NCBI RefSeq assembly: GCF_019266065.1
Contig: NZ_LPNR01000120.1
Coordinates: forward strand, 10,640 to 74,639
DNA: 64,000 nucleotides
From: Nocardia sp. MH4
Lineage (GTDB): Bacteria > Actinomycetota > Actinomycetes > Mycobacteriales > Mycobacteriaceae
Direction: 5' to 3'
In this document: piece after piece, positions 15,309 through 24,892 of the stretch
Layout of the letters: each line of letters opens with the position of its first letter
Position numbering within the stretch: position 1 is the stretch's first letter
Translations under genes and position numbers: made by a program
The notes under the pieces: model-generated
What the model was told of the DNA's origin: nothing
What the model saw: only the letters and a program-made list of their open reading frames with translations
Databases searched by the model: none

Positions 15309-18300
15309 GTGTTCAGCCGCATCGCCATCGTCAACAGGGGAGAGGCCGCCATGCGGCTCATCCATGCCGTCCGTGATCTGGCAGCGGCGAGTGGGCTACC
15401 GATCGAAACGGTCGCCCTGTACACCGACGTCGACCGAAACGCCACGTTCGTCCGGGCCGCCGATGTCGCCTACGACCTCGGCCCGGCCTCGGCCCGCCCG
15501 TACCTGGATCTCAAGGTGCTCGAGCAGGCCCTGGTGGCCACCAAGGCCGACGCGGCCTGGGTCGGCTGGGGCTTCGTCGCCGAGGATCCGGCCTTCGCCG
15601 AACTGTGCGAGCACATCGGCGTCACCTTCATCGGCCCCAGCGCCGAGGCCATGCGCAAGCTGGGCGACAAGATCGGCGCCAAGCTGCTCGCCGAAGAGGT
15701 CGGGGTCCCGGTCGCGCCGTGGAGCCGCGGCGCGGTCGACACCGTCGAGGACGCCATCGAGGCCGCCTCCGAGATCGGCTACCCGCTGATGCTCAAGGCC
15801 ACCGCCGGTGGTGGCGGCCGCGGCATCCGCGTCATCACCAACGAGGCCGAACTGGTCGACGCCTACGAGCGCACCAAGCAGGAAGCCGCGCGCGCCTTCG
15901 GCAGCGGTGTGGTCTTCCTGGAGCGTCTGGTCACCGGTGCCCGCCACGTCGAGGTCCAGGTGATCGCCGACGGACAGGGCACGGCGTGGGCGCTCGGCGT
16001 CCGCGACTGCTCGGTGCAGCGGCGCAACCAGAAGGTCATCGAGGAGTCCGCGTCGCCCGTGCTCAGCGCGGAGCAGACCGCCGAGCTGAAGGCCTCCGCG
16101 GAGCGCCTCGCCGTCGCGGTCGGCTACTGCGGCGCGGCGACCGTCGAATTCCTGTACCACCCGGGGGAACAGCTGTTCGCGTTCCTCGAGGTGAACACCC
16201 GCCTGCAGGTCGAGCATCCGATCACCGAGTGCACCACCGGTGTCGATCTCGTGCACGCGCAGCTGTCGGTGGCCTCCGGCACCAAGCTCGAGGGCACCCC
16301 GCCGGTCGAGCGTGGCCACGCCATCGAGGCCCGGCTCAACGCCGAGGATCCCGACCGTGACTTCGCCCCCGCCCCCGGCCGCATCGTGCGGCTCGACCTG
16401 CCCGCGGGCCCGGGCATCCGCGTGGACACCGGCGTCAGCGAGGGCGACACCATCCCCGCCGACTTCGACTCGATGATCGCCAAGATCATCGCCTACGGCC
16501 GCGACCGCAACGAGGCCCTCGGCCGGCTGCGCCGGGCCATGGCGCAGACCCGGGTGGTCATCGAGGGCGGCGCGACCAACAAGAGCTTCGTCCTCGACCT
16601 GCTCGAGCAGCCCGAGGTGATCGACGCCAGCGCCGACACCGGCTGGATCGACCGGGTGCGCGGTGAGGGCCGCCTGGTGACCCACCAGCACTCCGCCATC
16701 GCGCTCGCCGCGGCCGCGATCGACGCCTACGAGGACGACGAGCGCGCCGAGCGGCACCGCCTGCTGTCCACCGCCTCCGGCGGCCGTCCGCAGGTCCAGC
16801 ACGAGAGCGGCCGCCCGCTCGACCTGAAGCTGCGCGGCGCGAGCTACCGGGTCCGGGTGGCGCGCATCGGCGCGCACCGGTTCCGCGTCGGCATCGAGGC
16901 CGGCGCCGAACTGACCACCGCCGACGTCGATCTCGAGCGTTTCGACCAGCACACCGGGCAGATCGTCGTCAACGGCACCCGCTACCGCCTGATCACCGGC
17001 ACCCACGGACCGACCCACCTGGTCGACGTCGACGGCGTGACCCACCGGATCAGCCGGGACGAGGGCGGCGTCGTCCGCTCGCCCGCGCCCGCCCTGGTCG
17101 TCGGCACCCCGCTCGAGGTCGGTGCCGAGGTCGAGGCAGGCGCCGCGGTGCTCGTGCTGGAGAGCATGAAGATGGAGACGGTGCTGCGCGCGCCGTTCCG
17201 CGCCCGGCTCAAGGAATGCAACGTCTCGGTCGGCACCCAGGTCGAGACCGGCGCGCCGCTGCTGCGGCTCGAGCCCCTCGCCGACGACGACGAGGCAGGC
17301 GAGACCGAAGCGGTCGGGACGGTCGAGCTCGACCTGCCCACCGAGCCCACCCCGCGCCAGCCGCACGAGCGGCTCGCGCGCGGCCTGCAGGATCTGCGCA
17401 GCCTGCTGCTCGGCTTCGACGTCGACCCGCACGACGACCGCCGCGTCCTCGACGAGTACCTCGCGGCCCGCCGCGATTGTGTCGCCGGCGATCACCGTCC
17501 GCTGGCCGAGGAACTCGAACTCGTCCAGGTCTTCGCCGATCTGGCCGAACTGAGCCACAACCGCGCGGCCGACGACGAGCACAGCGCGGACCACCTGCAC
17601 AGTGCGCGCGAGTACTTCCACACCTACCTGCAGAGCCTCGACGTCGAGCGGGCCGGTCTGCCCGAGGCGTACCAGGCCAAGCTGGCGCAGGCGCTGAGCC
17701 ACTACGGCGTCACCGAGCTGGATCGGACCCCGGACCTCGAGGCCGCGGTGTTCCGGATCTTCCTGGCCCAGCAGCGCCCGACCGACACCGTCGAGGTCAT
17801 CACCACGCTGCTGCGCGAGTGGCTGCGGGAGCCGATGCCGGACCAGGTGCTGCGCGAGCCCGTCGGCCTGGCGCTCGAGCGCCTGGTCGCGGCCACGCAG
17901 GTGCGCTTCCCGGTGATCGCCGACCTCACCCGAGGGCTGGTCTACGGCTGGTACGGCCAGCCGCTGCTGCGCCGCAACCGTGCCCGCGTCTACACCAATG
18001 TCCGCAAGCACCTGACCTACCTGGACGCGCACCCGGACTCGGCCGATCGCGCCGCCCGCATCGCCGACATGGTGCGCAGCACCGAACCGCTGGTGCGCCT
18101 GCTCGGCCAGCGGCTCGAGCGCGACAAGCCCGACCACACCGTCCTGCTCGAGGTGCTGACCCGCCGCTACTACGGCAACAAGGGCCTGACCGGCGTGCAC
18201 ACCGAGCAGGTCGGCGGCACGTCCTTCGTCGTCGCCGAGCGCGACGGCGCGAGCCTGGTCTCGGCCGCGGTGAGCTTCGACGAGCTGGGCACCGCGCTGC

Positions 18301-20774
18301 AGGGCCTCGGCGAGCTGGCCAACGGCGCCGCCTCGATCGACGCCGACATCTACCTCAGCTGGGAAGCCCAGCCCGAGGACTTCGACGCCATGGCCGCGGC
18401 CCTGCAGGAGGTCCTCGGCGGCTACCAGCTGCCGCAGCAGGTGCACCGGATCACCGCCACCGTGGCGGGCAGCAACGGCGCGGTCATGCACCACCACTTC
18501 ACCTTCCGTCCGTCGGCCACCGGCATGGCGGAGGAGCGGCTGATCCGCGGCCTGCACCCCTACATCGCGCAGCGGATGCAGATGGAACGGCTGCGCAAGT
18601 TCGACCTGACCCGCCTGCCGTCCTCGGACGACGAAGAGGTCTACCTGTTCCGGTGCGTCGCCAAGGGCAATCCGTCCGACGACCGCCTGATCGCCTTCGC
18701 CCAGGTCCGCGACCTGGCCGCGCTGCGTGAACACGACGGCAGGCTGCTCGCCCTGCCCACCGCCGAGAGCACGATCGCGACCTGTGTCGACTCGATCCGT
18801 CGGGCGCAGTCGCGGCGGCCCTCGGCCAAGCGGCTCAACACCAACCGCATCGTGATGTACATCTGGCCGCCGATGGACGTCACCAGCGAGGAACTGGCCA
18901 CGATCGGCGGACACGTGCTGCCGACCGCCGTCGGCGCCGGGCTGGAGGAAATCCTGCTCATCGCGCGTCAGCGTGATCCGCAGACCGGTGAGCTGACCAA
19001 GGTCGGCGTCCGGATCGCGATCGACGCGACCGGCGGTTCCCAGGTGACCGTCGGCGAGCTGACCGACGAGCCGGTCGAGCCGCTCGACGAGTACCGCCAG
19101 AAGGTGCTGCGCGCCGCGGGCCGCAACACCGTGTACCCGTACGAATTGACCGGTGTGCTGGGCGATTTCGCCGAGTACGACCTCGACGCCGACCACACCC
19201 TGGTCCCCGTCGACCGGCCGAAGGGCCGCAACACCGCGGCCATCGTCGCCGGTGTGATCAGCACGCCGACCATCCAGCACCCCGAGGGCGTCACCCGCGT
19301 CCTGCTGCTCGGTGACCCGACCAAGTCGCTGGGCGCGCTCTCGGAGCCCGAGTGCCGCCGCGTGATCGCCGCGCTCGATCTCGCCGAACGCCTGCAGGTG
19401 CCGCTGGAGTGGTACGCGCTGTCCTCCGGCGCCCGGATCTCGATGGAGTCCGGCACCGAGAACATGGACTGGGTCGCCGCCGCGCTCAAGCGGATCGTCG
19501 AGTTCACCCAGGACGGCGGCGAGATCAACATCGTGGTCGCCGGCATCAATGTCGGCGCGCAGCCGTACTGGAATGCCGAAGCCACCATGCTCATGCACAC
19601 CAAGGGCGTGCTGGTGATGACGCCGGACTCGGCCATGGTGCTGACCGGCAAGCAGTCGCTGGACTTCTCCGGCGGCGTCTCGGCCGAGGACAACTTCGGC
19701 ATCGGTGGCTACGACCGCGTCATGGGCCCCAACGGCCAGGCGCAGTACTGGGCGCCGAACCTGACCGCCGCCCGCGACGTGCTGATGGCGCACTACGACC
19801 ACACCTACGTCGCGCCGGGCGAGCAGTCGCCGCGCCGCGCGCAGACCGTCGACCCCAGCGACCGCGACATCTCGAGCTTCCCGCACGTGCTGGCCGACAG
19901 CTCCTTCGCCACCGTCGGCGAGATCTTCTCCGCCGCCGCGAACCCGGATCGGAAGAAGCCCTTCGACATCCGGACCGTGATGCGCGCGCTGGCCGACCAG
20001 GATCACCCGGTGCTGGAGCGCTGGGCGGGCATGGCCGACGCCGAGACCGCGGTGGTGCAGGACGCGCACCTCGGCGGTATCCCCGTGTGCCTGTTGGGGA
20101 TCGAGTCGCGCAGCGTGCCGCGGCGCGGTTTCCCGTCGACCGACGGTCCCGACACCTACACGGCGGGCACCCTGTTCCCGCGGTCGTCGAAGAAGGCCGC
20201 CCGGGCCATCAACGCGGCCAGCGGTAACCGTCCGCTGGTGGTGCTGGCGAACCTGTCGGGCTTCGACGGCTCGCCGGAGTCGATGCGCAAGCTGCAGCTC
20301 GAGTACGGTGCCGAGATCGGTCGCGCCATCGTCAACTTCGAGGGCCCGATCGTGTTCACCGTGATCTCGCGGTACCACGGCGGTGCGTTCGTGGTGTTCT
20401 CGAAGGCGCTGAACCCGAACATGACCGTGCTCGCCCTGGAGGGCTCGTTCGCCTCGGTCCTCGGTGGCGCCCCCGCCGCCGCGGTGGTCTTCGCGGGCGA
20501 AGTCAACTCCCGCACCGCGGCCGACCCGCGCGTGCGCGACCTGGAGACCCAGGCCGCCAACGCGTTCGGCACCGACCGCGCGACCCTGACCGCCGAACTC
20601 GACGAGGTCCGCTCCTCGGTGCGCGCGGAGAAGCTGGGCGATGTGGCCGCGGAGTTCGACCGCGTCCACAACATCCAGCGCGCCGTCGAGGTCGGTTCGG
20701 TCGACGCCATCGTCAGCGTCAGCGATCTGCGCCCGCGCATCATCGCCGCGATCGAGACCGGCCTGCCGGAGTAG
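15309..20774 (+). CDS. Single-chain multidomain acyl-CoA carboxylase (BC-BCCP-CT)
   Basis: The 1,821-residue protein carries all three carboxylase parts. Residues 1-450 are biotin carboxylase (RIAIVNRGEAAMR, an ATP-grasp KATAGGGGRGIR loop, EVNTRLQVEHPITE). The biotin carrier motif ESMKM puts biotin on about Lys621. A long central region of roughly 550 residues follows, and the last 600 residues form both halves of a carboxyltransferase (SGARISMESG, GGAPAAAVVFAGEV). This order resembles eukaryotic acetyl-CoA carboxylase rather than the separate AccA/AccD subunits of most actinobacteria. The GTG at 15309 is chosen for AAAGGAG 7 nt upstream. The acyl-CoA substrate cannot be decided from sequence. 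Confidence 0.93.
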   Translation: MFSRIAIVNRGEAAMRLIHAVRDLAAASGLPIETVALYTDVDRNATFVRAADVAYDLGPASARPYLDLKVLEQALVATKADAAWVGWGFVAEDPAFAELCEHIGVTFIGPSAEAMRKLGDKIGAKLLAEEVGVPVAPWSRGAVDTVEDAIEAASEIGYPLMLKATAGGGGRGIRVITNEAELVDAYERTKQEAARAFGSGVVFLERLVTGARHVEVQVIADGQGTAWALGVRDCSVQRRNQKVIEESASPVLSAEQTAELKASAERLAVAVGYCGAATVEFLYHPGEQLFAFLEVNTRLQVEHPITECTTGVDLVHAQLSVASGTKLEGTPPVERGHAIEARLNAEDPDRDFAPAPGRIVRLDLPAGPGIRVDTGVSEGDTIPADFDSMIAKIIAYGRDRNEALGRLRRAMAQTRVVIEGGATNKSFVLDLLEQPEVIDASADTGWIDRVRGEGRLVTHQHSAIALAAAAIDAYEDDERAERHRLLSTASGGRPQVQHESGRPLDLKLRGASYRVRVARIGAHRFRVGIEAGAELTTADVDLERFDQHTGQIVVNGTRYRLITGTHGPTHLVDVDGVTHRISRDEGGVVRSPAPALVVGTPLEVGAEVEAGAAVLVLESMKMETVLRAPFRARLKECNVSVGTQVETGAPLLRLEPLADDDEAGETEAVGTVELDLPTEPTPRQPHERLARGLQDLRSLLLGFDVDPHDDRRVLDEYLAARRDCVAGDHRPLAEELELVQVFADLAELSHNRAADDEHSADHLHSAREYFHTYLQSLDVERAGLPEAYQAKLAQALSHYGVTELDRTPDLEAAVFRIFLAQQRPTDTVEVITTLLREWLREPMPDQVLREPVGLALERLVAATQVRFPVIADLTRGLVYGWYGQPLLRRNRARVYTNVRKHLTYLDAHPDSADRAARIADMVRSTEPLVRLLGQRLERDKPDHTVLLEVLTRRYYGNKGLTGVHTEQVGGTSFVVAERDGASLVSAAVSFDELGTALQGLGELANGAASIDADIYLSWEAQPEDFDAMAAALQEVLGGYQLPQQVHRITATVAGSNGAVMHHHFTFRPSATGMAEERLIRGLHPYIAQRMQMERLRKFDLTRLPSSDDEEVYLFRCVAKGNPSDDRLIAFAQVRDLAALREHDGRLLALPTAESTIATCVDSIRRAQSRRPSAKRLNTNRIVMYIWPPMDVTSEELATIGGHVLPTAVGAGLEEILLIARQRDPQTGELTKVGVRIAIDATGGSQVTVGELTDEPVEPLDEYRQKVLRAAGRNTVYPYELTGVLGDFAEYDLDADHTLVPVDRPKGRNTAAIVAGVISTPTIQHPEGVTRVLLLGDPTKSLGALSEPECRRVIAALDLAERLQVPLEWYALSSGARISMESGTENMDWVAAALKRIVEFTQDGGEINIVVAGINVGAQPYWNAEATMLMHTKGVLVMTPDSAMVLTGKQSLDFSGGVSAEDNFGIGGYDRVMGPNGQAQYWAPNLTAARDVLMAHYDHTYVAPGEQSPRRAQTVDPSDRDISSFPHVLADSSFATVGEIFSAAANPDRKKPFDIRTVMRALADQDHPVLERWAGMADAETAVVQDAHLGGIPVCLLGIESRSVPRRGFPSTDGPDTYTAGTLFPRSSKKAARAINAASGNRPLVVLANLSGFDGSPESMRKLQLEYGAEIGRAIVNFEGPIVFTVISRYHGGAFVVFSKALNPNMTVLALEGSFASVLGGAPAAAVVFAGEVNSRTAADPRVRDLETQAANAFGTDRATLTAELDEVRSSVRAEKLGDVAAEFDRVHNIQRAVEVGSVDAIVSVSDLRPRIIAAIETGLPE

Positions 20775-20777
20775 ATT

Positions 20778-20839
20778 CGAGCCGAAACGAAGCCGCCCAC
20801 CCTGTCGAACCAGGGTGGGCGGCTTCATTTCTCGGCTCG
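20778..20839 (+). terminator. Strong intrinsic terminator after the carboxylase
   Basis: A perfect 16-bp stem (20789-20804 with 20811-20826) encloses a 6-nt loop TCGAAC and is followed by ATTT. An outer arm (CGAGCCGA with TCGGCTCG) extends the structure. It separates the carboxylase from the converging acyl-CoA ligase gene and could work in both directions. Confidence 0.85.
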
Positions 20840-20867
20840 TCGGGTGGGCGATCGTCCCGGGTGATGC

Positions 20868-22751
20868 TCAGGAATCGGGCCCTCGGTCTATCGCGCACGA
20901 GAAGGCATAGGCGTCGAGCCGCCCGATCAGGGCCTCGATGTCACCGGCCGAGGCGTTGTCCCGCACTCGGAGCAGCGCGTGCGGGCGACCGTCTCGCGAA
21001 CTGACCTCCACATCGCCGCGGAGCCCGGCGTCGTGGGTTTCCCGCATCACCACCCGCCGGACCGCATCGTGGACCAGCGGCACCTTGTGCACCTTGCCCA
21101 CCGTGGTGACCGGGATTTCCTCGACGATATGGACGAATTTCGGTGCGGCCGCCGGTTCGGGTGCGTGGGAGCCGGCCCAGGACAGCAACTCCGCCGGTGA
21201 CGCGCAGGCGCCGAGCCGCAGGACGACATACGCCGCGGGCACTTCGCCGGCGTGGCTGTCCGGTCGTGGTACCACCGCGGCGGCTTCGATATCCGGATGC
21301 GCGAGCAGCGACTCCTCGACCAGCCGCGGGTCGATATTGTGCCCACCGCGGATGATGACGTCGCGGGCTCGGCCTGCCAGCGTCACGAATCCGTCGGCGT
21401 CGACCCGTCCCAGATCGCCGGTGATCAGCCAGCCGTCGACCACGATCCCGGTGGGGTCGGGCGTGGGGCCGCCGGGACCCGCGCGGAGATAGCCGGGAAA
21501 GACACTGGGTCCGCGCACGGCAAGGACCCCGGTGTCCCCGGGCGCGCAGTCAGCGACCGGCCTGCCGGCGTCGTCGACCCGGACCGCCTTGATCTGCTGG
21601 TCGGGCAGCCGCAGTCCCAGCGCGCCGGGACGGTTGCCGCGCACCGGCGCGAGCACGCTGGCGCAGGTGGCTTCGGTCAGTCCGTACCCTTCGAGCATGG
21701 GTACCCCGGTCGCGGTTTCGAAATCGCTTCGGACTCGGCTGGGAAGCGGGGCCGCACCGACGATTCCGGCCCGCAGGCTGGAGATGTCGACGCCGTCCGG
21801 AACGGCGGGCAGCCCCGCGTACACCGTGGGAACCGCCGAAAAGCCGGTGACGCGATAGCGTTCCACGATCCGCCAGAAATCGGCCATCGCGGTCCGGTCC
21901 CGATAGCCGAGCGGTCCGAGCGACACCACCGACCGTGCCGAGTAGAACGGTGCGAGCGCGGTGACGAGCACCGCGTTCACATGGAACAGCGGCAGTCCGG
22001 CCAGCATGACCGCGTCCTCGCCGAAGATCTCGTGCTGGGCCAGCGCCCACGCGAGAGAGACCTCGTTCGCGTGCGTGTGGGCCGCGACCTTCGGCGTGCC
22101 GGTCGTTCCGCCGGTATGGAAATAGGCGGCCACATCCGTAGGCCGGGGCAGCCGATCTGTCGTGAGCTCCGCGGGCTGACCGGCGGACAGCGCGTCGAAG
22201 TCGCCGACCCACTGTGCGGGCGGTTCGGCCACTTCGCCACCGACCGTGATCAGCGCCCGCAATCCGGGCAGCGCCGCGACCACCTCGCACGCCGTCCGCC
22301 ACATCCCCGGGTCGAGTTCCGGTGCGGCAGCGATGAGTATCCGCGCTTCGGTGAGCCGGAAGATATCGATGATGTGCTCGGTCGCGAGCATCGGATTGAC
22401 CGGATTGGCGATGCCCACCGCCTGGGCGCCGAACAGCGCCGCGTACGTGGCGCCGGTGTTGGGCAACAGCAGGCCCACCACCCCGCCGGGCTCGAGACCG
22501 AGCGCCGCGTACAGGTTTGCCGCCCGGTTCACCCGGAGCAGGAGATCCGCGTAGGACCAGGTTTCGGGCCGATCCCACCCTCGGCCACCCCGCAGCAGGT
22601 GGAGGGCGGGACGGTCGCCTGCCCGGCGAGCGGCGGCCGCGAGCAGTTCGTAGGTGCTGTCGGGCCACGCGCGCTCGGCCGGCGATATCGACTCGAGCCG
22701 CGCGAGTTCCGCGACGGCGACGATGTCGGGCGGGGTGGGCACGATGTTCAC
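20868..22751 (-). CDS. AMP-dependent acyl-CoA ligase
   Basis: The 627-residue protein is an ANL-superfamily adenylating enzyme: the P-loop segment AYFHTGGTTGTPKVAAHTH, the A5-like YGLTEA motif, DGWLITGDLGRVD and RDVIIRGGHNIDP. The C-terminal catalytic Lys is expected in VGKVHKVP. It should activate a carboxylic acid to an acyl-CoA via an acyl-AMP. Its GTG start overlaps the stop of the upstream hydrolase gene (GTGA), so the two form an operon. Four TetR-type operators nearby suggest it belongs to an inducible catabolic cluster. The acid substrate is unknown. Confidence 0.92.
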   Translation of the reverse strand: MNIVPTPPDIVAVAELARLESISPAERAWPDSTYELLAAAARRAGDRPALHLLRGGRGWDRPETWSYADLLLRVNRAANLYAALGLEPGGVVGLLLPNTGATYAALFGAQAVGIANPVNPMLATEHIIDIFRLTEARILIAAAPELDPGMWRTACEVVAALPGLRALITVGGEVAEPPAQWVGDFDALSAGQPAELTTDRLPRPTDVAAYFHTGGTTGTPKVAAHTHANEVSLAWALAQHEIFGEDAVMLAGLPLFHVNAVLVTALAPFYSARSVVSLGPLGYRDRTAMADFWRIVERYRVTGFSAVPTVYAGLPAVPDGVDISSLRAGIVGAAPLPSRVRSDFETATGVPMLEGYGLTEATCASVLAPVRGNRPGALGLRLPDQQIKAVRVDDAGRPVADCAPGDTGVLAVRGPSVFPGYLRAGPGGPTPDPTGIVVDGWLITGDLGRVDADGFVTLAGRARDVIIRGGHNIDPRLVEESLLAHPDIEAAAVVPRPDSHAGEVPAAYVVLRLGACASPAELLSWAGSHAPEPAAAPKFVHIVEEIPVTTVGKVHKVPLVHDAVRRVVMRETHDAGLRGDVEVSSRDGRPHALLRVRDNASAGDIEALIGRLDAYAFSCAIDRGPDS

Positions 22752-23614
22752 GCGCTGACCACCCGATTGCCGAGCACGCCGATCCGCTCGACCTCCACCT
22801 CGACCAGATCGCCGGCGCGCAGGTAGCGTTCCGAGAACACCCCGGCGCCGCGCGGTGTGCCGGTGCAGATCACGTCACCGGGTTCGAGGGTCTGATAGCA
22901 CGACAGATACGCGATCAGCTCCGGGATGGAATGCAGGAAGCCGCTGGTCCGATCTTCTTGGCGCAGGTGCCCGTTCACCCGGGTGCGGAGGCCGAGATCC
23001 GGCGTATCGGTGAACTCGTCGGCGGTGACCAAGCAGGGGCCGAGCGGTTTGAAAGTGTCGAAGCTCTTGGCGACGCCGATCGATGCGGTCGGGTCCCCGG
23101 TCATCGCCCGGCGCTGGATATCGCGCGCGGACACGTCGTTGACGATCGTCAGCCCGGCCACGTGCGCCCACGCCTCGTCCACGGTCACCGCGGTGGCGGT
23201 CGTGCCGATGACGACGGCGACCTCACCCTCGTAGTCGACGTACTCGGCCGCCACCGCGGGCAGCCGGATCGGATCGGCGGGACCGGTCACCGCCGACCCG
23301 GCGCAGACCTGGAGGTTCGGTTCGTCCGGGAGCGTGATATCCGGTGTGCCCAGCGCCGCGAACATCGCCAGCGCCTCGCTCGCGTGGCTGCCGTAGTTCA
23401 ACCCGACGATCAACACCTTGCCGGGCCGCGACACGGGGGAGCGCAGCGTCGCGGGCGTCAGCGGCTGTTCCCGCAGCACCGGCGCGGTCCGGGCGGCGTC
23501 GACGCCCGGACCGCGCAGGAGCGCGCCCACGTCCGGATACGGCAGATCGAGCACGGCGAGCACGCCGGCCCGGTCTTCCCTGGCGAGTCCGCTGTCGAGG
23601 GCGTAGAGACGCAT
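22748..23614 (-). CDS. Fumarylacetoacetate hydrolase (FAH) family protein
   Basis: The 288-residue product has the FAH fold: KVLIVGLNYGSHA, the metal ligand Glu segment YVDYEGEVAVVIG, VNDVSARDIQ, a KSFDTFKPLGPCLV loop, and DVICTGTPRGAGVF. Family members hydrolyse or hydrate ring-cleavage products such as acylpyruvates. The start at 23614 follows AAGGAGG. It heads a two-gene operon with the acyl-CoA ligase and is divergent from the TetR gene, with two operators in the promoter region. Confidence 0.92.
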   Translation of the reverse strand: MRLYALDSGLAREDRAGVLAVLDLPYPDVGALLRGPGVDAARTAPVLREQPLTPATLRSPVSRPGKVLIVGLNYGSHASEALAMFAALGTPDITLPDEPNLQVCAGSAVTGPADPIRLPAVAAEYVDYEGEVAVVIGTTATAVTVDEAWAHVAGLTIVNDVSARDIQRRAMTGDPTASIGVAKSFDTFKPLGPCLVTADEFTDTPDLGLRTRVNGHLRQEDRTSGFLHSIPELIAYLSCYQTLEPGDVICTGTPRGAGVFSERYLRAGDLVEVEVERIGVLGNRVVSA

Positions 23615-23653
23615 ATCGAACCTCCTTGTTCGCCGGCTACCCACCGGCCCGTT

Positions 23654-23674
23654 CTCTTGAGTGTCAGTTAAGAG
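23654..23674. promoter_or_regulatory. TetR operator copy 1 (CTCTTGA-N7-TTAAGAG)
   Basis: A 21-bp inverted repeat lies between the divergent FAH and TetR genes. Its arms match 6 of 7 and 7 of 7 positions of the shared consensus CTCTTGA-N7-TCAAGAG. It would cover the hydrolase promoter. Confidence 0.75.
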
Positions 23675-23677
23675 CAT

Positions 23678-23698
23678 GTCTTAGCTCTCAGTCAAGAG
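23678..23698. promoter_or_regulatory. TetR operator copy 2 (GTCTTAG-N7-TCAAGAG)
   Basis: The second 21-bp repeat is centred 24 bp from copy 1 and ends 7 bp before the TAGAGT box of the TetR gene. The right arm is perfect. This placement fits negative autoregulation. Confidence 0.7.
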
Positions 23699-23716
23699 CG
23701 GGCATAGAGTGGTCGC

Positions 23717-24286
23717 ATGCCCAAGAATCGTCAGGAGATCCCCAAGGCCGAACGTCAGGCCGAACTGGTCGCGCAGGCGCGCGAGCTCTTCGTCGGCAAC
23801 GGCTATCGCGGCACCAGCGTGGCGGCGGTCGGCCGGGCGGCCGGTATCGCGCCCGCGGCGGTGCACTGGTATTTCCCCACCAAGGATGACCTCTTCGCCG
23901 CGGTGATCGCCTCGATCTTCGAGGCGGAGCGGGCCCGGGTCGAGGCCGACGCGACCCTGTCGGGGGATCCGCGCGCCGAACTGGTCGCCCTGCTGGTGCG
24001 GATGGAGCCCTATCGGGCGCTGCATCGCGTCGCCTACGAGCGGATGGAGGAAACGGCGACCCTGCGGGCGGTCTACGAGCAGATGCGCGACTGGCTCGAG
24101 CAGCGGCTTTTCGCGGCGATGTCGGAGCGGGCCGGTGACGGTGCCGATCTCGCCTCGGTCGCCGACCTCGCCCACGTGTTGTTCGAGGGGCTGCTGGTCA
24201 GCGTGCGCCGCCTGGATCGGCCGACCGACGAGCTGATCGATCTGCTGATCGCCACCCTCGTCGCCGCCGCCGCGAAAGCGGGATGA
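23717..24286 (+). CDS. TetR/AcrR family regulator of the catabolic cluster
   Basis: The 189-residue protein has a TetR helix-turn-helix (AELVAQARELFVGNGYRGTSVAAVGRAAGIAPAAVHWYFPTKDDLF) and a short effector domain. TAGAGT at 23705-23710, 6 nt before the ATG, suggests a leaderless transcript. Two operator-like repeats precede the gene and two more follow it, before the VOC-monooxygenase-oxidoreductase operon. It most likely represses both operons and itself until a pathway intermediate, perhaps a CoA ester, binds. Confidence 0.92.
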   Translation: MPKNRQEIPKAERQAELVAQARELFVGNGYRGTSVAAVGRAAGIAPAAVHWYFPTKDDLFAAVIASIFEAERARVEADATLSGDPRAELVALLVRMEPYRALHRVAYERMEETATLRAVYEQMRDWLEQRLFAAMSERAGDGADLASVADLAHVLFEGLLVSVRRLDRPTDELIDLLIATLVAAAAKAG

Positions 24287-24293
24287 CCGCGAC

Positions 24294-24314
24294 CTCTTGA
24301 CTTTCATTCATGAG
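24294..24314. promoter_or_regulatory. TetR operator copy 3 (CTCTTGA-N7-TCATGAG)
   Basis: A 21-bp inverted repeat starts 8 bp after the TetR stop codon and about 63 bp before the next gene. Only one base of the right arm departs from the consensus. Confidence 0.75.
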
Positions 24315-24326
24315 CGGGCCTAGCTT

Positions 24327-24347
24327 CTCTTGTATCGCATTCAAGAG
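24327..24347. promoter_or_regulatory. TetR operator copy 4 (CTCTTGT-N7-TCAAGAG)
   Basis: The fourth 21-bp repeat is centred 33 bp from copy 3 and 30 bp before the VOC start. One left-arm base departs from the consensus. Together with copy 3 it should control the VOC-monooxygenase-oxidoreductase operon. Confidence 0.75.
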
Positions 24348-24376
24348 ATGTTCTCGGCTCGAAGGAGAGTCCGCTC

Positions 24377-24892
24377 ATGGCATCACCGGCAAAACTCGCG
24401 CACGTCGTCCTGCGGACCGGTCGGCTATCGGAGATGGTCGACTGGTACGTCCAGGTCCTGGAAGGACGCCTGGTCTTCGGCACCGACCTGCTGGCGTTCG
24501 TGACCTACGACGAGGAACACCACCGCGTCGCCTTCCTGGCGACCGGCGCCTCGCAGCGCCCGACCGACGCGCACTCGGGCCTGCATCACGTGGCCTTCAC
24601 CTACGACACGCTCGCCGACCTGCTCGCCACCTACGAACGGTTGAAGGCGCTCGAGGTGCGGCCGTTCTGGACGATCAACCACGGCCCGACCACCTCGATG
24701 TACTACGAAGACCCCGACGGCAATCACATCGAGCTGCAGATCGACAACTTCGCCACCGACGCGGAGCTGGCCGACTTCTTCGAGTCCGGCGCCTTCGCCG
24801 CCAACCCGATCGGCGTGGAATTCGATCCCGACGACCTCGTCGCGCGCTTCGGCGCGGGTGAGTCGTTCGCCAACCTGGTGCGGCGGCCGTGA
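24377..24892 (+). CDS. VOC-family (glyoxalase/extradiol dioxygenase-like) protein
   Basis: The 171-residue protein is one vicinal-oxygen-chelate unit. Likely metal ligands are the His of LAHVVL, the His of SGLHHVAF and the Glu of GNHIELQ. True extradiol dioxygenases of class I are nearly twice as long, so this is a short member that may cleave a ring or act as an isomerase or hydrolase. GAAGGAGAG precedes the ATG. The stop overlaps the GTG start of the monooxygenase gene (GTGA). Confidence 0.88.
   Translation: MASPAKLAHVVLRTGRLSEMVDWYVQVLEGRLVFGTDLLAFVTYDEEHHRVAFLATGASQRPTDAHSGLHHVAFTYDTLADLLATYERLKALEVRPFWTINHGPTTSMYYEDPDGNHIELQIDNFATDAELADFFESGAFAANPIGVEFDPDDLVARFGAGESFANLVRRP

Noticed and set aside
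15396..20828. Open minus-strand frame of about 1,800 codons opposite the carboxylase
   Set aside because: It is a codon-bias shadow of the carboxylase; no start signal and no family features.
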